Positions 10,049 through 20,364 of a stretch of 64,000 nucleotides of DNA are shown piece by piece. The stretch spans positions 1,801,547 through 1,865,546 of the forward strand of contig CM020618.1 in NCBI GenBank assembly GCA_009829735.1. Direction: 5' to 3'. Made by a program: the position numbers and the translations under genes. Below the pieces are notes generated by a model that saw only the letters and a list, made by a program, of their open reading frames with translations, was not told the DNA's origin and made no database searches. The stretch's first letter is position 1; each line of letters opens with the position of its first letter. The DNA comes from Pyropia yezoensis (taxonomy: Eukaryota > Rhodophyta > Bangiophyceae > Bangiales > Bangiaceae).

Positions 10049-11479
10049 TCAGAGCAGGTACGCTGGCAGGCGCTCGCCAACCGCCACCAACCCCTCCCCC
10101 GGCTCGACCAGCAGCAGCGCGTTGGCCGCCACCGCGCTCGTCAGGCGGCTGCTCTGCTGCCCGCCCCCCCCGTCAACGACCACGTACCCCCCCGCGGACC
10201 ACGCAACGACGGCACGCACCAGCTCCAGCCGTCCCCGATCGCGCGCCACCCCCCGCCCCACCCCCGTGCCGACGGTCACGTCCACCCGGGGGAGGCCGCC
10301 GCCGGTGCCACCTGAGAGAAGGTCAATCGCCGCACGGGCGACCAGGTGGAAGCCCACAAACGCCGACGCGGGGTTGCCCGGGAGGCCCACCGCGCACTGC
10401 GTCGGCCGCCCGTCACGGTCGCCGTCGTCGGCGTCGGCGACGACGCCGCGGGGGGGGGGGGCGCCGGCGTCGTTGCGGCGGCCAAAGGTGGCAAACGTCA
10501 GCGGCTTGCCCGGCTTGATGCCCACCCGCCCCCACACCACCCGCCCCGCGGCGGCGAGCGCCGGCTTGACGTGGTCCGAGTCGCCCATGCTCACCCCGCC
10601 CGACGTGAGGAGGACGTCCACCCGCCCCACCGCCGCCGCCACCGCCGCCGCCACCGCCGCCGCCTCGTCCGCCACAATGCCCAGGTCCACCACCCCGCCA
10701 CTGCCGGCGGCCACCGCGTCGGCGGCGGCCGCAGCCGAGCAGGCAGGCACAGCCGCCGCGAGGGCGGCCAGCAGCGTCGGGCGGTTGGCGTCAATGACCG
10801 CAGCCGCGTCGTGCGGGGTGTCTGCGAGGTCGACTAGCTCATTGCCGGTGGACAGCACCCCCACGACGGGCATGCGGGTGACCGTGACGGTGGCCACCCC
10901 CGCAGCGGCGGCCACGCCAATGGCACCAGGAGTCAGCCGCGCGCCGGCCGGTACCAACACTTCCCCCGCCGCCACGTCACTGCCGACGGGGCGGACGTGG
11001 GTGCCCGCCGGCACCGCCGCCTTGACCACCACCGCCGCGACCGAGTCTGGGTCGCCGTCGCCGTCAGCGCCGTCGACGTTGCCGTCGGCGGTGGCGGCGG
11101 CGGCGCCTGTCACAAAATCCACGTCCTCCACCATGACCACCGCGTCGGCGCCCGCCGGCACCGCCGCGCCCGTCGTGATGTACGTGACCGTACCCCGCGG
11201 AAGGGGCAGCGGCGGGCCCGCGGAGCCCGCGGCCACACGGCCGCTCACCCGCCATGTACCCGGCCCGTCGGCAGAGGCGACGGCATAGCCGTCACGGGTG
11301 GAGGCGGGGAAGGGGGGCTGCGGGGCGGGCGCCACCACTGGCGTCACGAGGGTGTGGTGGAGGGCCGCTGCCAGGGGCAGGGTGACGGGGGGGAGGCGCC
11401 CCAGCGACGCGCGCAAGCGGTCGAGCGCCTCGTCCATCGGGATGATGGGGTAGGTGGAGTACTGCGGTGGGGGGGGCAT
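10049..11479 (-). CDS. moeA: Molybdopterin molybdenumtransferase (MoeA / Cnx1 E-domain type)
   Basis: A 476-residue single-exon protein that inserts molybdate into adenylated molybdopterin, the last step of molybdenum cofactor synthesis, in the cytosol. Landmarks in order are PMDEALDRL near the N-terminus, PPFPASTRDGYAV, the TTGAAVPAGADAVV block, GVLSTGNELV, LLTSGGVSMGDSD with GIKPGKPLTFA (the MoCF-binding fold with GGVSMGD), and VGLPGNPASAF. The order and spacing match plant Cnx1 E and bacterial MoeA (about 400 residues). The extra length comes from Ala/Gly- and Asp-rich loops. I chose Met at 11479 because conserved sequence starts just after it, whereas the 71 extra in-frame codons upstream look like leader. 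No MogA/G domain is fused in this frame, unlike gephyrin and the usual fungal and plant two-domain proteins. Confidence 0.93.
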   Translation of the reverse strand: MPPPPQYSTYPIIPMDEALDRLRASLGRLPPVTLPLAAALHHTLVTPVVAPAPQPPFPASTRDGYAVASADGPGTWRVSGRVAAGSAGPPLPLPRGTVTYITTGAAVPAGADAVVMVEDVDFVTGAAAATADGNVDGADGDGDPDSVAAVVVKAAVPAGTHVRPVGSDVAAGEVLVPAGARLTPGAIGVAAAAGVATVTVTRMPVVGVLSTGNELVDLADTPHDAAAVIDANRPTLLAALAAAVPACSAAAAADAVAAGSGGVVDLGIVADEAAAVAAAVAAAVGRVDVLLTSGGVSMGDSDHVKPALAAAGRVVWGRVGIKPGKPLTFATFGRRNDAGAPPPRGVVADADDGDRDGRPTQCAVGLPGNPASAFVGFHLVARAAIDLLSGGTGGGLPRVDVTVGTGVGRGVARDRGRLELVRAVVAWSAGGYVVVDGGGGQQSSRLTSAVAANALLLVEPGEGLVAVGERLPAYLL

Positions 11480-12592
11480 CGTGGCCAGTTGGTTGGGACG
11501 ACCCGTGGGGGGGGGGGGGGGGGATTGGGAGGAGGGGGAGAGAAGAAAGAGGCAGTTGTGGTGGGAGGCCCTGGGTCCGCAGGGGAGGAGAGCGGTGGTG
11601 GGGGAGCGTAAAGGCAAGCGGGCGGATGGTACGCAGGGAGCACCGAAAGAGCGCGGACGGTGGTAGGGACATATAATATGGCATACGGCCACGCGAATGC
11701 ACAGCGCGCGGGCTGTGCAGATGGTGATCCACCAACCTCCGACGGGGCGTGCCCGCAGGCAAAGTGTTTGGGACCGTGTCCCAGCGGATCGCGACGCTGC
11801 TTGGCCCGTTCTTGGGCGTACTCGATGAGTATCTCCCTGTCAGCGCTGGATCGCAACACCGGTTTGGCCGTCGGGCGCGAGAGAGTTCTGTAGCCTCCAG
11901 GGCGTCCGCCCCCGTCAGCCCGCCCCCGCCAGCGACGGCTGAGGAAGCAAACTCCCCCCTTACGTAGAACACTAGTCGGCGCCATACAGGCGTCCCTCGC
12001 CTGGCGGGGAGCAGGGGACGAGTTCCCCAGACGACTCCGTTTGCCGCCGAAGGGGAGGGGGGTTGCCTGTGGCGGAGGCGGGTGTGTCCAGCCACGGGGG
12101 TCTTTCCTCCAACCCGGTGGGTCCATCCCCTCCAGCCGGAAGAGGCCCCTTTGGCCGACCCCACCTTCCACCCCTGTGGCCGACTACCGAATTCGCCCGT
12201 CTGGCTGTGAAATGTATGTGTGTGTGTGCTCGGCGCCCACTCACCTCTCCACGTCAAGGACAGGAAGGACAGCAACCAGTCAAGCAACACCCAAGGAAAC
12301 GACTCGGTCGTGAGAGGAGCCCCCGTCGCGAGCGCGTGCGCGCCTGAGAACCCGTGTAAAACAGCTCGTGGATGCTGAGCAGTGGCGCAGGTTGGGTGGG
12401 CGGGGGGGCGCGCGTCCCTTACGACGGAAACAGGGAACGGATGAGGATGGGTCGCTACGATGGGACTACGGAAGGCTTGAGAACACAATTCACACTAACA
12501 CACAGCGCGAAGGACCCCGACAAGCATAATGCCACGGAAGAAGGAGCCCCAGCAGGTCCCTCGTCTCCCGTCAGCCCCTCGCCCACACTTGC
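11480..12592. other. Spacer between CAP and the molybdenum insertase gene
   Basis: Minus-strand frames cover much of it but show no domain and read Pro/Ser-rich. It should hold the CAP 3' end and the promoter and leader of the insertase gene. No RNA gene or repeat stands out apart from a poly-G run at about 11508-11523. Confidence 0.45.
11669..11680 (-). promoter_or_regulatory. Possible TATA element of the molybdenum insertase gene
   Basis: On the minus strand the A/T-only stretch around ATATTATATG lies about 190 bases before the chosen start codon, in otherwise very GC-rich DNA. It is placed by position and composition only. Confidence 0.35.
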
Positions 12593-13614
12593 CTAGTCAT
12601 CGTGAGACACCGCTTCGGTGACCCACTCGCCATTCTTGCGGTGGGTCAAAAACTGCTCGGGGATAGGCGTCTCCTTGATGTCGCCGTCGCCGTCGGGCAC
12701 AATGATGTTGATAGCCGCCGACTTGGACGTGATGACGTGCGCCGTCTCCATGCTCTCCTTGGACAGGTAGCAGGTGACCGCGACGCAGCCGTCAATGCTC
12801 ACGCTGGGGGCCATCTCGGTGCACTGCACCTGGATGTCCTTGCTGTTGACAATGTCGCAGGTGGAGAGGGCGTTCTCGAAAATCACATCCACCTTGGAGC
12901 ACGCGTCAATGCAGATGCTGTTCGGCTTGCCCTTGATCTGGAGCGTGCTCTTGTTGCACTTGTACACGTACACTGCCAGTTATCAAAGGCGTACCGGCAG
13001 CCAAAGACAAACACAATCCAGAAGGCGTGTGCGTGTACATACAATGAAGACCAAGCAAGTAGATGCGGAACGTCCCAGTCATCCCCAGAACAAAGTGCAA
13101 CGTTAGATACCGAACGCCCAACCGAAATCGCCCACACAGCTCTGTCCTGCAACACTTGTCTCGCCCGTTCGCACACAAGCCCCTTCGCCACAAACATGCC
13201 GCCGTCTACCCAACCGTGCAGCCGCCCCACAAGAAGCGCTCGCCCGACCAACTTACCCGACTGCTTGATCGACGACACCTCAACGACCAGCTCCTTGGCA
13301 CCCTCCTGGTACTCGACGGCCCACTTCTTGCCGCTGAGCTCGCACTTGGGTGGGTAGGTCTTCTTGGCGGGCGACGCGGCCGGGGCCTTCACAGGGGCAG
13401 CGGCGGGCTTGGTCGCCTCGGTCGGCAGCTCGTCATTGACGGGGCCACGGGTGGCCTTCTTCAGGCCCGCTCGCACGCCGTCCGAGCCCAGGGCATTGAT
13501 CGATGCAAACAGGGCGGCCGCCGAGTCCTCGTTGGAGCCTGTATCCCCACCCGCAGAGGGTGCGGGCGGCGGCGGCGGCGGCGGCGGCGGGGGAGGGGGG
13601 GGGGGGCCAGCCAT
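12593..13614 (-). CDS. CAP: Cyclase-associated protein, short C-CAP form, two exons
   Basis: Exons are 13614-13257 and 12972-12593. The intron starts GTAAGT and ends CAG, and splicing gives a 245-residue protein. Residues 4-17 are a polyproline run (profilin or SH3 ligand). Residues 33-54 (LFASINALGSD then GLKKAT) match the WH2 region of CAPs that binds actin. Residues ~88-240 are the C-CAP/CARP beta-helix, with SGKKWAVEYQEG, VYVYKCNKSTLQIKG, the IDGC block, YLSKESM and the PIPEQF motif near the end. The exon junction restores the family motif KQSVYVYKC exactly, which supports the intron. CAP recharges ADP-actin with ATP and helps cofilin turnover in the cytosol. The N-terminal helical domain that binds cyclase and cofilin-actin in fungal and animal CAPs is absent, and upstream DNA shows no frame for it. 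A distant 5' exon is not excluded. Confidence 0.93.
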
Positions 13615-15817
13615 GACGACGACGGTGAGTGAGGGGGGATGAACAGGTGTGGTGGACTGGGGAGAGGAGCGGTGGGTGAAGAAGCGGCAGGAGGTGGTAG
13701 CAACGGTGGTGGTGGGGGTGGTGTGGTGTGGGAGGGGGGGGGCGCGGGGAGGTAGGCAATTGGAAGATCGGACGGTATAGCAGCGCCGGTTGGACCAGCC
13801 CGTGGGATCCTATACAGTACACTGCCTGTGAGGGAAAGGTCCACCTGCCACGCACGATGCACGGCAGACGAGGGCACAGGGGGTGTGGGCGTGGCCGACC
13901 GCGGTCCATGTGCGGCCGAGGGTCAGGTGGCAGGCGAGACGCCCCCCCCTAGGGCCCTCTGGCCCACCCTGTGCGGGCTTGTGTCAGTCTCCATCCGCGG
14001 CACAGGCACGGCGATTGCAATCGCCCGCACGGGCTCCGCCTGGAGCTGCAGCTGGAATAAGGTATTGGTGCCCAGGCACCAGCGAGACGGTGGGATGGGT
14101 CCCCAAAGCCGGGTTGACAGACACGACACCCGTGCAGCCGCATCTAGCTCTCCTTGCGCACCGCGTTTTGAACGATGGGAGAGCAAGAACTGTCAGCAGG
14201 AGCACACACGACGGATTTCAAAACGTTTACGGCGGACCAACCCAAGCCTTGCTTTTCAAAATTAGTATGCGACATTACCCGTATAATTGTTATGCCTATG
14301 TTGTTAGCACCCACCAGCCCGAACGCAGAATAACTACCTATTCCTCTCGTGCTACCCGAGAAACACCTCTAATTCTTGCTTGATTCTGTCGTTCCCTCTG
14401 CCTACCCCAACGAGTGTCTCCGGGCCTTGCCCCCACCTTCCAGCCACACTGATGCCGACCATTGGCGCAGTCCGCGCATCGCCGCTGCTGTCGCACACGT
14501 ATCCGCCCGGGCAGCAGCGGCCGCACCAACCTGGGCCGGAGGGAATACTTTGCGATCGAGTACCGCGGCCCCGCCGTCGGCCGTTTGTGTTCTCCGCCAG
14601 TGCTGCTGGCCTCGCCGCTACCTCCATTGCGGCTGCTGCCGCCGCCCCGGCGCTGCCGCACTGGCGCCAGCGCCGCTCTGGCCGCCGCCGCTGTCTTCTC
14701 GCCGGTGCAGTAGCCGTCGCAGCCGCCGCTCGCAATCACAGGCGCAGCTACTATACTCTGCTGTCGGGGGAGGGGGGGGGGAGCTTGGCGCGTGTCCAGT
14801 AAAGGGGGGCGACTTTGGCAACCGCGATTTTTGGCCGCTGACATGCCGCGCGACCGACGCCCCTTGAGGGTACACGAGCGGATGGCAAGATAATCCCTCG
14901 CTCATGCCCCGCCCTCCCGCCGCCGCTCTGCCCCGCCACCAAGGGAGAGAAGCTGGAGGGTGGAAGGGTGCGGGGCGGGGGGTGGATTGCTCGCGAGCGT
15001 TTTGTACCAATGGCTGGCCAGCACCCTGGCCGTCGACACTTTGTGCCATGGCAGGTCAAGTTGCCCGCCACCGCGCCGCAGTGGACGCGGCACGCCCGAT
15101 GGAAGCCCGCCACCCGGGAATAAGACCGACGCGGCCACCTCCCGCCGCTGCTTCTGTCGTGCAGGAGCCACGAACGTTCCAAGCCTGCCCTCGGTGCCAC
15201 CGGCGATGTAGCCACCGCTGCCAACGTCATCCCACGCGGAGAAAACGAATACCTGGGCATGTGGAGGCTTTCCTTCCTCACATACTCTCCACCTTCCCCT
15301 CGGAAGACTGCAACGACAACGCACCGGAACCCCTGCTCTCACCCGTGCCGCGGTAAGCAGTAACTGTAGGACGCCCCGGCCGCCGTCGTCTTCGCCGCAG
15401 CCGCCACCACCACGATGGCAGCCCGGAAAGCTCCCATCGTCGCCCACGTCAACCATGATACTCACCCCACCCCCGTAGTGGCTGGCGCCGTCACCTCTCA
15501 CGGACGCCTTCATCACCACCATAAGGCGTATACACGTGTCTCGTCAGCCGTACGTGCAGACTTTCTCTATAATTGCTGGTGGATGGGATTGACACTGAAA
15601 CAGCTGACAGCTTCTCAAAGACGAATTTGTGTGTATCATATTAAATACAAGTGCCAAAGTCGACTTGCCCCGAAACCCTTCTGACCTGTAGCCCTCTTCG
15701 ACAGCGCCCACCACAGCCCTTCCGCTGCACCAACCGTCAAACCGGGCACTCTCTGGCTCGCCCTCGTACTACAGCCCTTCCCCTTTCATCCCTCCCACTT
15801 TGGGGGGCCCTTTTATA
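13615..15817. other. Divergent spacer between CAP and V-ATPase c''
   Basis: 2.2 kb with no frame I can assign. Two islands are clearly AT-richer than the surroundings (about 14200-14400 and 15540-15670). The second includes a CTATAATT run about 245 bases before the V-ATPase start that could be its TATA region. Open frames at 14376-14867 and 15522-14902 read as low-complexity Ala/Arg/Pro or Gly sequence. Confidence 0.45.
13807..13824 (-). promoter_or_regulatory. Possible CAP promoter motif
   Basis: On the minus strand GTGTACTGTATAGG lies about 200 bases before the CAP start codon. The GTACTGTA core with a following TATA-like run is shared with the NDUFAF3 upstream site at 18569-18595. Confidence 0.35.
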
Positions 15818-17035
15818 ATGGATGTGTCAACGATGGTGGTGGACGCCGCTGCCCGCGCGGCAGTGGTGCCAGTGGCTGTGGCAGCGCCCGTGGCGGTGGC
15901 ATCAGGGTCCTTCTTCTCCTCATGCATCTTCTTCTGGTTCATGCCCGCTTGTTATGCTTCGTGGTGGGCGCTGTTCACCTCGATTTCTCCGTACCTGTTT
16001 GCGTCCGTTGGCACGGCTCTGGCCATTGGGCTGTCGGTGCTCGGTGCGGCGTGGGGCATCTTCATCACGGGTGTCAGCCTGTTGGGGGCAGCCATCAAGC
16101 ATCCTCGGATCCAATCCAAGAACCTCATCTCTGTCATTTTCTGTGAGGCCGTGGCCATCTATGGCGTCATCATGGCCATCATCATGCAGAGCCGCATCGT
16201 TGAGGCGGAGGACGGTGGACTGCCGTCGGCGTACCTCGGCTACGCGCTGTTCGCGGCGGGGTTGACGGTTGGGTTTTCCAACCTGTTTTGCGGGTACGTT
16301 TCTTCTCGGTTTCGTAGTTTCTTTTTCCCATGGTTACCGCTATGGGGCCAGCTGAGTACTCATCTGGCCGGCCTCGCTACTCGCGTCGGCGGACGGGCGC
16401 TCATCCCAGGTGGGTGGCGTGGGAGCATGACGCTCTTGAGGACGTGTGTTGTGCCCTGGTGGCTCAGTTTGCTGATGGCTTCCGCACAGAATGAGTTGGG
16501 CCAGCTGACCAATGACGGTTGCTCCTTTCAATATCGGGGTCCCGATGCCCGTGGTCGGACTACTCGGGACCGGCGGCCGCCGCCCGCCCTGCCCCTAATT
16601 CGCGCTTGGACCTGTGGCCGCTCGTTTCCCCCTTGGTGACGCCGCTTTCCACCACGGACCACGCTCTCCGGCTGTGGAAGAAACTCCCAGTTCTCCCAAG
16701 GGGGGGTGATCGCTATGCCCTAGAGGCGCCGTGAGTGTCGAGATCGGAGTTGCTGACACAGTCTCTCTTGTCGTATTTTGTCCGTCTTAACGCTTTGGTT
16801 GGTGCCTCTGCCTGGCTGTGGTTTTTATTCTTTGTTGGCGGTCATTCTCGGTTCGACCTCATCCACTGTTTCGACGCCCCCTCTCAGGTTGTGTGTCGGC
16901 GTGACTGGTAGCTCTTGCGCTCTGGCCGACGCACAAAACGGTACCCTCTTTGTCAAGATCCTTATCGTCGAGATCTTTGGCTCTGCTCTTGGCCTGTTTG
17001 GTGTCATTGTGGGTATCATCTTGGCATCCCATTGA
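15818..17035 (+). CDS. VMA16: V-type proton ATPase proteolipid subunit c'' (V0), two exons
   Basis: Exons are 15818-16293 and 16888-17035, with a 594-bp intron from GTACGT to CAG. The spliced protein is 207 residues (yeast Vma16 213, human ATP6V0B 205). Several hydrophobic helices are visible. The proton-carrying Glu lies in FCEAVAIYG (E110) and a second one in [14 protein letters not shown]. The blocks [15 protein letters not shown] and [12 protein letters not shown], joined across the splice to [17 protein letters not shown], match the family closely. It forms part of the rotating proteolipid ring that moves protons into vacuoles and endosomes. The start at 15818 lies in ATAATGG; a second ATG six codons downstream could also serve. 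The N-terminal Ala/Val-rich stretch is longer than the core needs and may form the extra first helix typical of c''. Confidence 0.95.
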
Positions 17036-17374
17036 GCTGCTGAGATGCTTGCGTGATGTGTGGGAGGGGGGGTGTGAAAGGACGGGGATTGGGACATCTC
17101 GCTTTGCGGCTGGGCGCTCTGTTTCCCCAGCGGGTGGCCTGTCCGTGTGGCATTCCAGTGTGGGGTACTGTGCCGCCCTGTATGGCGCATCGCGGTGGCG
17201 CCGCTCTCTCCCCATGGTGGTGGGATAGCCCCGGGCCGCTTGGTTTTTTTTTAAGACCCAACGCCGCGGCGTGGACGCCGTGTAGTAGCTGATGTCGTCC
17301 CCTTAACTTTTGTGCCTGCGCTTGCCTTGGCGCAGTCCGGCTTGGCAAGGTGGCGCCCGGACGCCCCAGCGCTA
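17036..17374. other. Convergent spacer
   Basis: This lies between the 3' ends of the V-ATPase c'' and NDUFAF3-like genes. It contains a short T run near 17244 and no recognisable gene. It should hold both transcript ends. Confidence 0.45.
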
Positions 17375-18459
17375 CTACTTCCCATCTGTCACAACATTGC
17401 CCGTCCCCCCCCCCCGTCCCCCCTCGCCCCCCAGCGCCCCTTGGGTGACGCACCCAAGCGCCACCCCCACCCCGTCCCCGTTGAGCAAATTGAATGTGTG
17501 GCACGCTTCGCCGACGCCCATGACTTCAAGGCCCACCCCCAGCTCCGCGGCCCAGGCACGGAGGATCGGCGGCGGCGGCACCTGCACGGGCAGGCCCAGT
17601 AGCAACACCGCAGGTCGTGGGCGAACGACCTTGACCAGCGTGAGCGCGTCGGAGGAGAGGGCCGACGCTAGCGAAGGGACCTCCCAGTAGGAGGGAAAAT
17701 GGGGGAAGAGCAGCACAGGGGCAGAGACGCGCACCCCAGAGACGGTCAAGGAGGTGTCTCCGTAGGCTTGGAGGGGGGACGAGCAGGGAGAGGCGTAGAA
17801 GGCGGGGCAAAGGTGCATCCACACCAGGTGCGAGGGTCAAGGGGGAGGCCACAGCAATAGTGACACTGGTTAGCAGGAGAACGCCACGGGAAAAGCACTG
17901 TGTGCTCGTGGTCCCGCAGCCGGACCGCATCGGCAAAGCCGGTTCACAACACAGGATGGCGACAGCCCAACGCCGCCGCGACAGCGACAGCTGTGCGGCC
18001 ACGCACCCCGCCATGGCTCTTCACAGCCAAAGCACAGCGGCTCCACCCGCGGGTGGTGCCCGTCAAAGCCGTACCATTAATCACCAGCCGCTCGCGCGCG
18101 GCGGTGGCGTGGCCATCCCCCGCGCCGCCCCCCCCCCCTCCCCCCCCGCCACCGCCCGCCTCCCATGAAGCGCCGGCGACGGCGACCAGTCCAGCGGGGC
18201 CACCAGGTCCGTCCCACTGGTAGGGACGGTCGTCCCCACCACGGTCGTCCCCACCACCACCACTACCGTCGAGGGCAGGTCGACGGGAGGAAGGCACTGT
18301 AGGGGGGTGGTCGCGGCCGCCACGGACGGCGACGCCCACCCGGAGCTGTCGCGCCCACGTCAGCGACGAATGCGGCGGGAGGGGGGTGCGAAAGCCACCC
18401 GTGGCCGCTGCCGCCGCCGCCGCCGCGGCGGTGCGCAAGCTTAGTGGGAGTCGGTACAT
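17375..18459 (-). CDS. NDUFAF3: NDUFAF3-like mitochondrial complex I assembly factor (Mth938 domain)
   Basis: The 3' exon (17766-17375) encodes a clear Mth938/DUF498 domain. It starts SLTVSGVRVSAPVLLFPH, has VVRPRPAVLLLGLP, RAWAAELGVGLEVM and the closing EACHTFNLL. These align in order with human NDUFAF3 (MINGNRVLGPCALLPHS, LEPRIEIVVVGTG, RQRGIAVEVQDT, ACATFNFL). Its acceptor AG follows a good pyrimidine tract. The 5' part probably starts at Met 18459 with MYRLPLSLRTAAAAA, which looks like a mitochondrial presequence (basic, no acids), followed by Gly/Pro-rich sequence. The donor site is not resolved, so the intron between about 18000 and 17767 is approximate. NDUFAF3 acts with NDUFAF4 in building the Q-module of complex I in the matrix. 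If correct, the organism has a proton-pumping complex I. Confidence 0.75.
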
Positions 18460-18568
18460 GACGCGGCAGCCAGGCGAGGTGGCGGGTGATCGAAACAGAG
18501 GGAAAAGAAAAAGTGAGGGTAGACTGCAACCGCGACGGTTGGGCGGGTGGCCACCATGAAAGAGGTGC

Positions 18569-18595
18569 CTATTTATGTACAGTACAGTACTGTAC
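18569..18595 (-). promoter_or_regulatory. Palindrome plus TATA-like promoter site
   Basis: 18582-18595 is a perfect 14-base palindrome, GTACAGTACTGTAC, overlapping a further GTACAGTAC at 18577. On the minus strand it is followed by CATAAATAGG, and the NDUFAF3-like start is about 110 bases downstream. The layout suggests an activator site next to a TATA box. Confidence 0.45.
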
Positions 18596-19269
18596 TCCCC
18601 CGAGTTTAGTGGGGCACAAGTGAAAAGTGCTCATAAAACGGGCACGAAAAAGAACGTGCTGGTCAAAAAGAGAAGAGCTCGACCCACCCCGGACGGAAAA
18701 ACGCTCCCGCGACTGGAATGCCTCGCCCCCGACCGTGCCGGCGCTGTGGCTGGCGCTACATATCGCGGAAAGCGCTACAAGGGGGCCATTAAGCCATGTA
18801 GGGGCTAGCCTCGCAACCCCGTCACAAGCATTGCGAGTTGCGTCGTAGGAGCACACGGGCGGCGGGAGGGGAAAACCGGCAGCGTCCCAGTGTGTCTCCG
18901 ACCAGGGTTGGTCAACGTGAGGCCACCCCGAACGTGTCCTCCATGCCGTGAAGGGCGACAGCGAAACTCCAGAAGTGAGCAACGTGCCACACGCCCGGGA
19001 GGTAAAAAACATAACCGACAGCCGAAGCCAGTGGAGGGCACGGGGCAGTGGGGCGAAGGCAAGCAGCAACGCACGTTGGACACCCGGCCAAAGCGGCAGC
19101 GGCGTCAGGTCTGCGGACAGCTGACTACCTCGCCCATACGCCACCACCACCGGTCGTTCGCTTCCACTCCCAAACAGCCGAGCAGGCATCTGCCAGGCGC
19201 AACAGGCAATTCAGCCCCCACCCACGCGCCGCCCGCCCTCAACCCCCCTCCCCCTCCACTCCGGTCAGC
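18596..19269. other. Spacer between TLC gene and NDUFAF3-like gene
   Basis: Open frames exist on both strands but none shows a domain. It should hold the 3' end of the TLC gene and the upstream region of NDUFAF3. Confidence 0.4.
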
Positions 19270-20364
19270 TCAGGCACGCATGCCCTGCCGAGACGCCTGT
19301 GTGGTCTCCTTCTCGTCAATCGCAGCAACAGCGGCAGCCACAGAGTTCCGCTCGTCCTTGGCGTCCACCGCACTTCGCACGCGGCGGCGCACGATCGGTG
19401 TCCCTCCCCCCCCTCCTATCCTCCTCCCCAAAGGAACGCCATTCTTGCCGGCTGAGGCGTCAGCGCACCCCTCACCCCCACTGGCAGCGGCGGCACCTCC
19501 CTTCTTCTTGCGTCCCCCCCGCTGGGCGAGCCGCCAAATCTCGCGTAGCCACACCATGTTGAGCCCCCACCCGGCCACCACAAACGCCAAAATCGCCGCG
19601 ACGAGCACGCCCCCACGGCGCCAGCCGCCGACCCACGGTACCACCAGACGGACGCTGCGGAGGAGGCCCAGTAGGCCAGTGCCATACACCACAAAGCGGG
19701 TGCAGAAAAAAACGATGGCAAACGCCGTGGACGCCCACACCACCCCAGGGCCGTCGCCGCGGCCCGCCTTAATCAGCGCCCACCGCAGGTTGAGCAGCGG
19801 TGTCGACGCCTCGCCGATAACCAGCCACCCAAACATGAAGGGGAAGAGGTGAAGGCTACCCGCAGCAGCCGAACAAAAGAAAAAAGCTATGTGGTGGGCG
19901 ACCGTGTCCGCCTTGCCCAGCCGCGGGTACGCAGCGAGGACATGGACCAGGTCAAAGGCCAGGTAGGCGCCAAGCATACAGTTGGTAGTCACAGCCATGC
20001 GAGCGGCCGTCAGCCACGTTGCCACTGTCGCCGCGGGGGGGGCGCCCGCGACGCCGGGTGCCACACCCGACGCGACCAGCACGCCGGGCAGGGATGCAGC
20101 CGACGGGAGGTGCAGCTGCAGCAGCGGCGGGGCTGATGCCAGCGCCCGCACGTGACCCACCCCACGGGCAGTCACGACCAGCGCGTGGACGGTAGAAATG
20201 AGGTACGAAGGGCCGTCGGCAGCGAGAGTCGCCCGGCACTCGGCGCTCGGCACCAGCCGCGCGGCGGAGGTGGTAGCCAGCACCCGCCGTAGAATAACAG
20301 AAGACAAGCTGTGGGCAACCTGCCACAAGGCCAGAAAGATCAGAAAGTACAGCAGGTCGCTCAT
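19270..20364 (-). CDS. TLC-domain multi-pass membrane protein (TLCD4/TMEM56-like)
   Basis: A 364-residue single-exon protein. It opens with a hydrophobic helix (MSDLLYFLIFLALWQVAHSL), and further helices lie at about 120-145, 157-185, 203-225 and 238-262. TLC landmarks are the helix with FDLVHVL (137-143), the His pair in AHHIAFFF (157-158) and GEASTPLLNLRW (184-195). In TLCD4/TMEM56 proteins the equivalent blocks are YDL, MHH and AELSSPFVNQRW. The C-terminal ~90 residues are Lys-, Gly- and Ala-rich and cytosolic-looking (GGRKKKGG). TLC proteins include ceramide synthases and membrane-composition regulators. This one lacks the Lag1 double-His motif context of ceramide synthases, so I leave the activity open. 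It sits back to back with delta-COP. Confidence 0.8.
   Translation of the reverse strand: MSDLLYFLIFLALWQVAHSLSSVILRRVLATTSAARLVPSAECRATLAADGPSYLISTVHALVVTARGVGHVRALASAPPLLQLHLPSAASLPGVLVASGVAPGVAGAPPAATVATWLTAARMAVTTNCMLGAYLAFDLVHVLAAYPRLGKADTVAHHIAFFFCSAAAGSLHLFPFMFGWLVIGEASTPLLNLRWALIKAGRGDGPGVVWASTAFAIVFFCTRFVVYGTGLLGLLRSVRLVVPWVGGWRRGGVLVAAILAFVVAGWGLNMVWLREIWRLAQRGGRKKKGGAAAASGGEGCADASAGKNGVPLGRRIGGGGGTPIVRRRVRSAVDAKDERNSVAAAVAAIDEKETTQASRQGMRA

Noticed and set aside
7330-10080. 916-codon minus-strand frame over the bZIP gene
   Set aside because: It is only Pro, Ala and Gly tracts with no domain. The plus strand carries a real bZIP motif, and the minus frame is expected from composition.
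14902-15522. 206-codon minus frame in the CAP to V-ATPase spacer
   Set aside because: Gly/Arg-rich with no recognisable motif, and competing frames on both strands are as long.
18569-19189. 206-codon minus frame upstream of the NDUFAF3-like gene
   Set aside because: No domain, atypical residue mix, and it covers the palindrome/TATA region.
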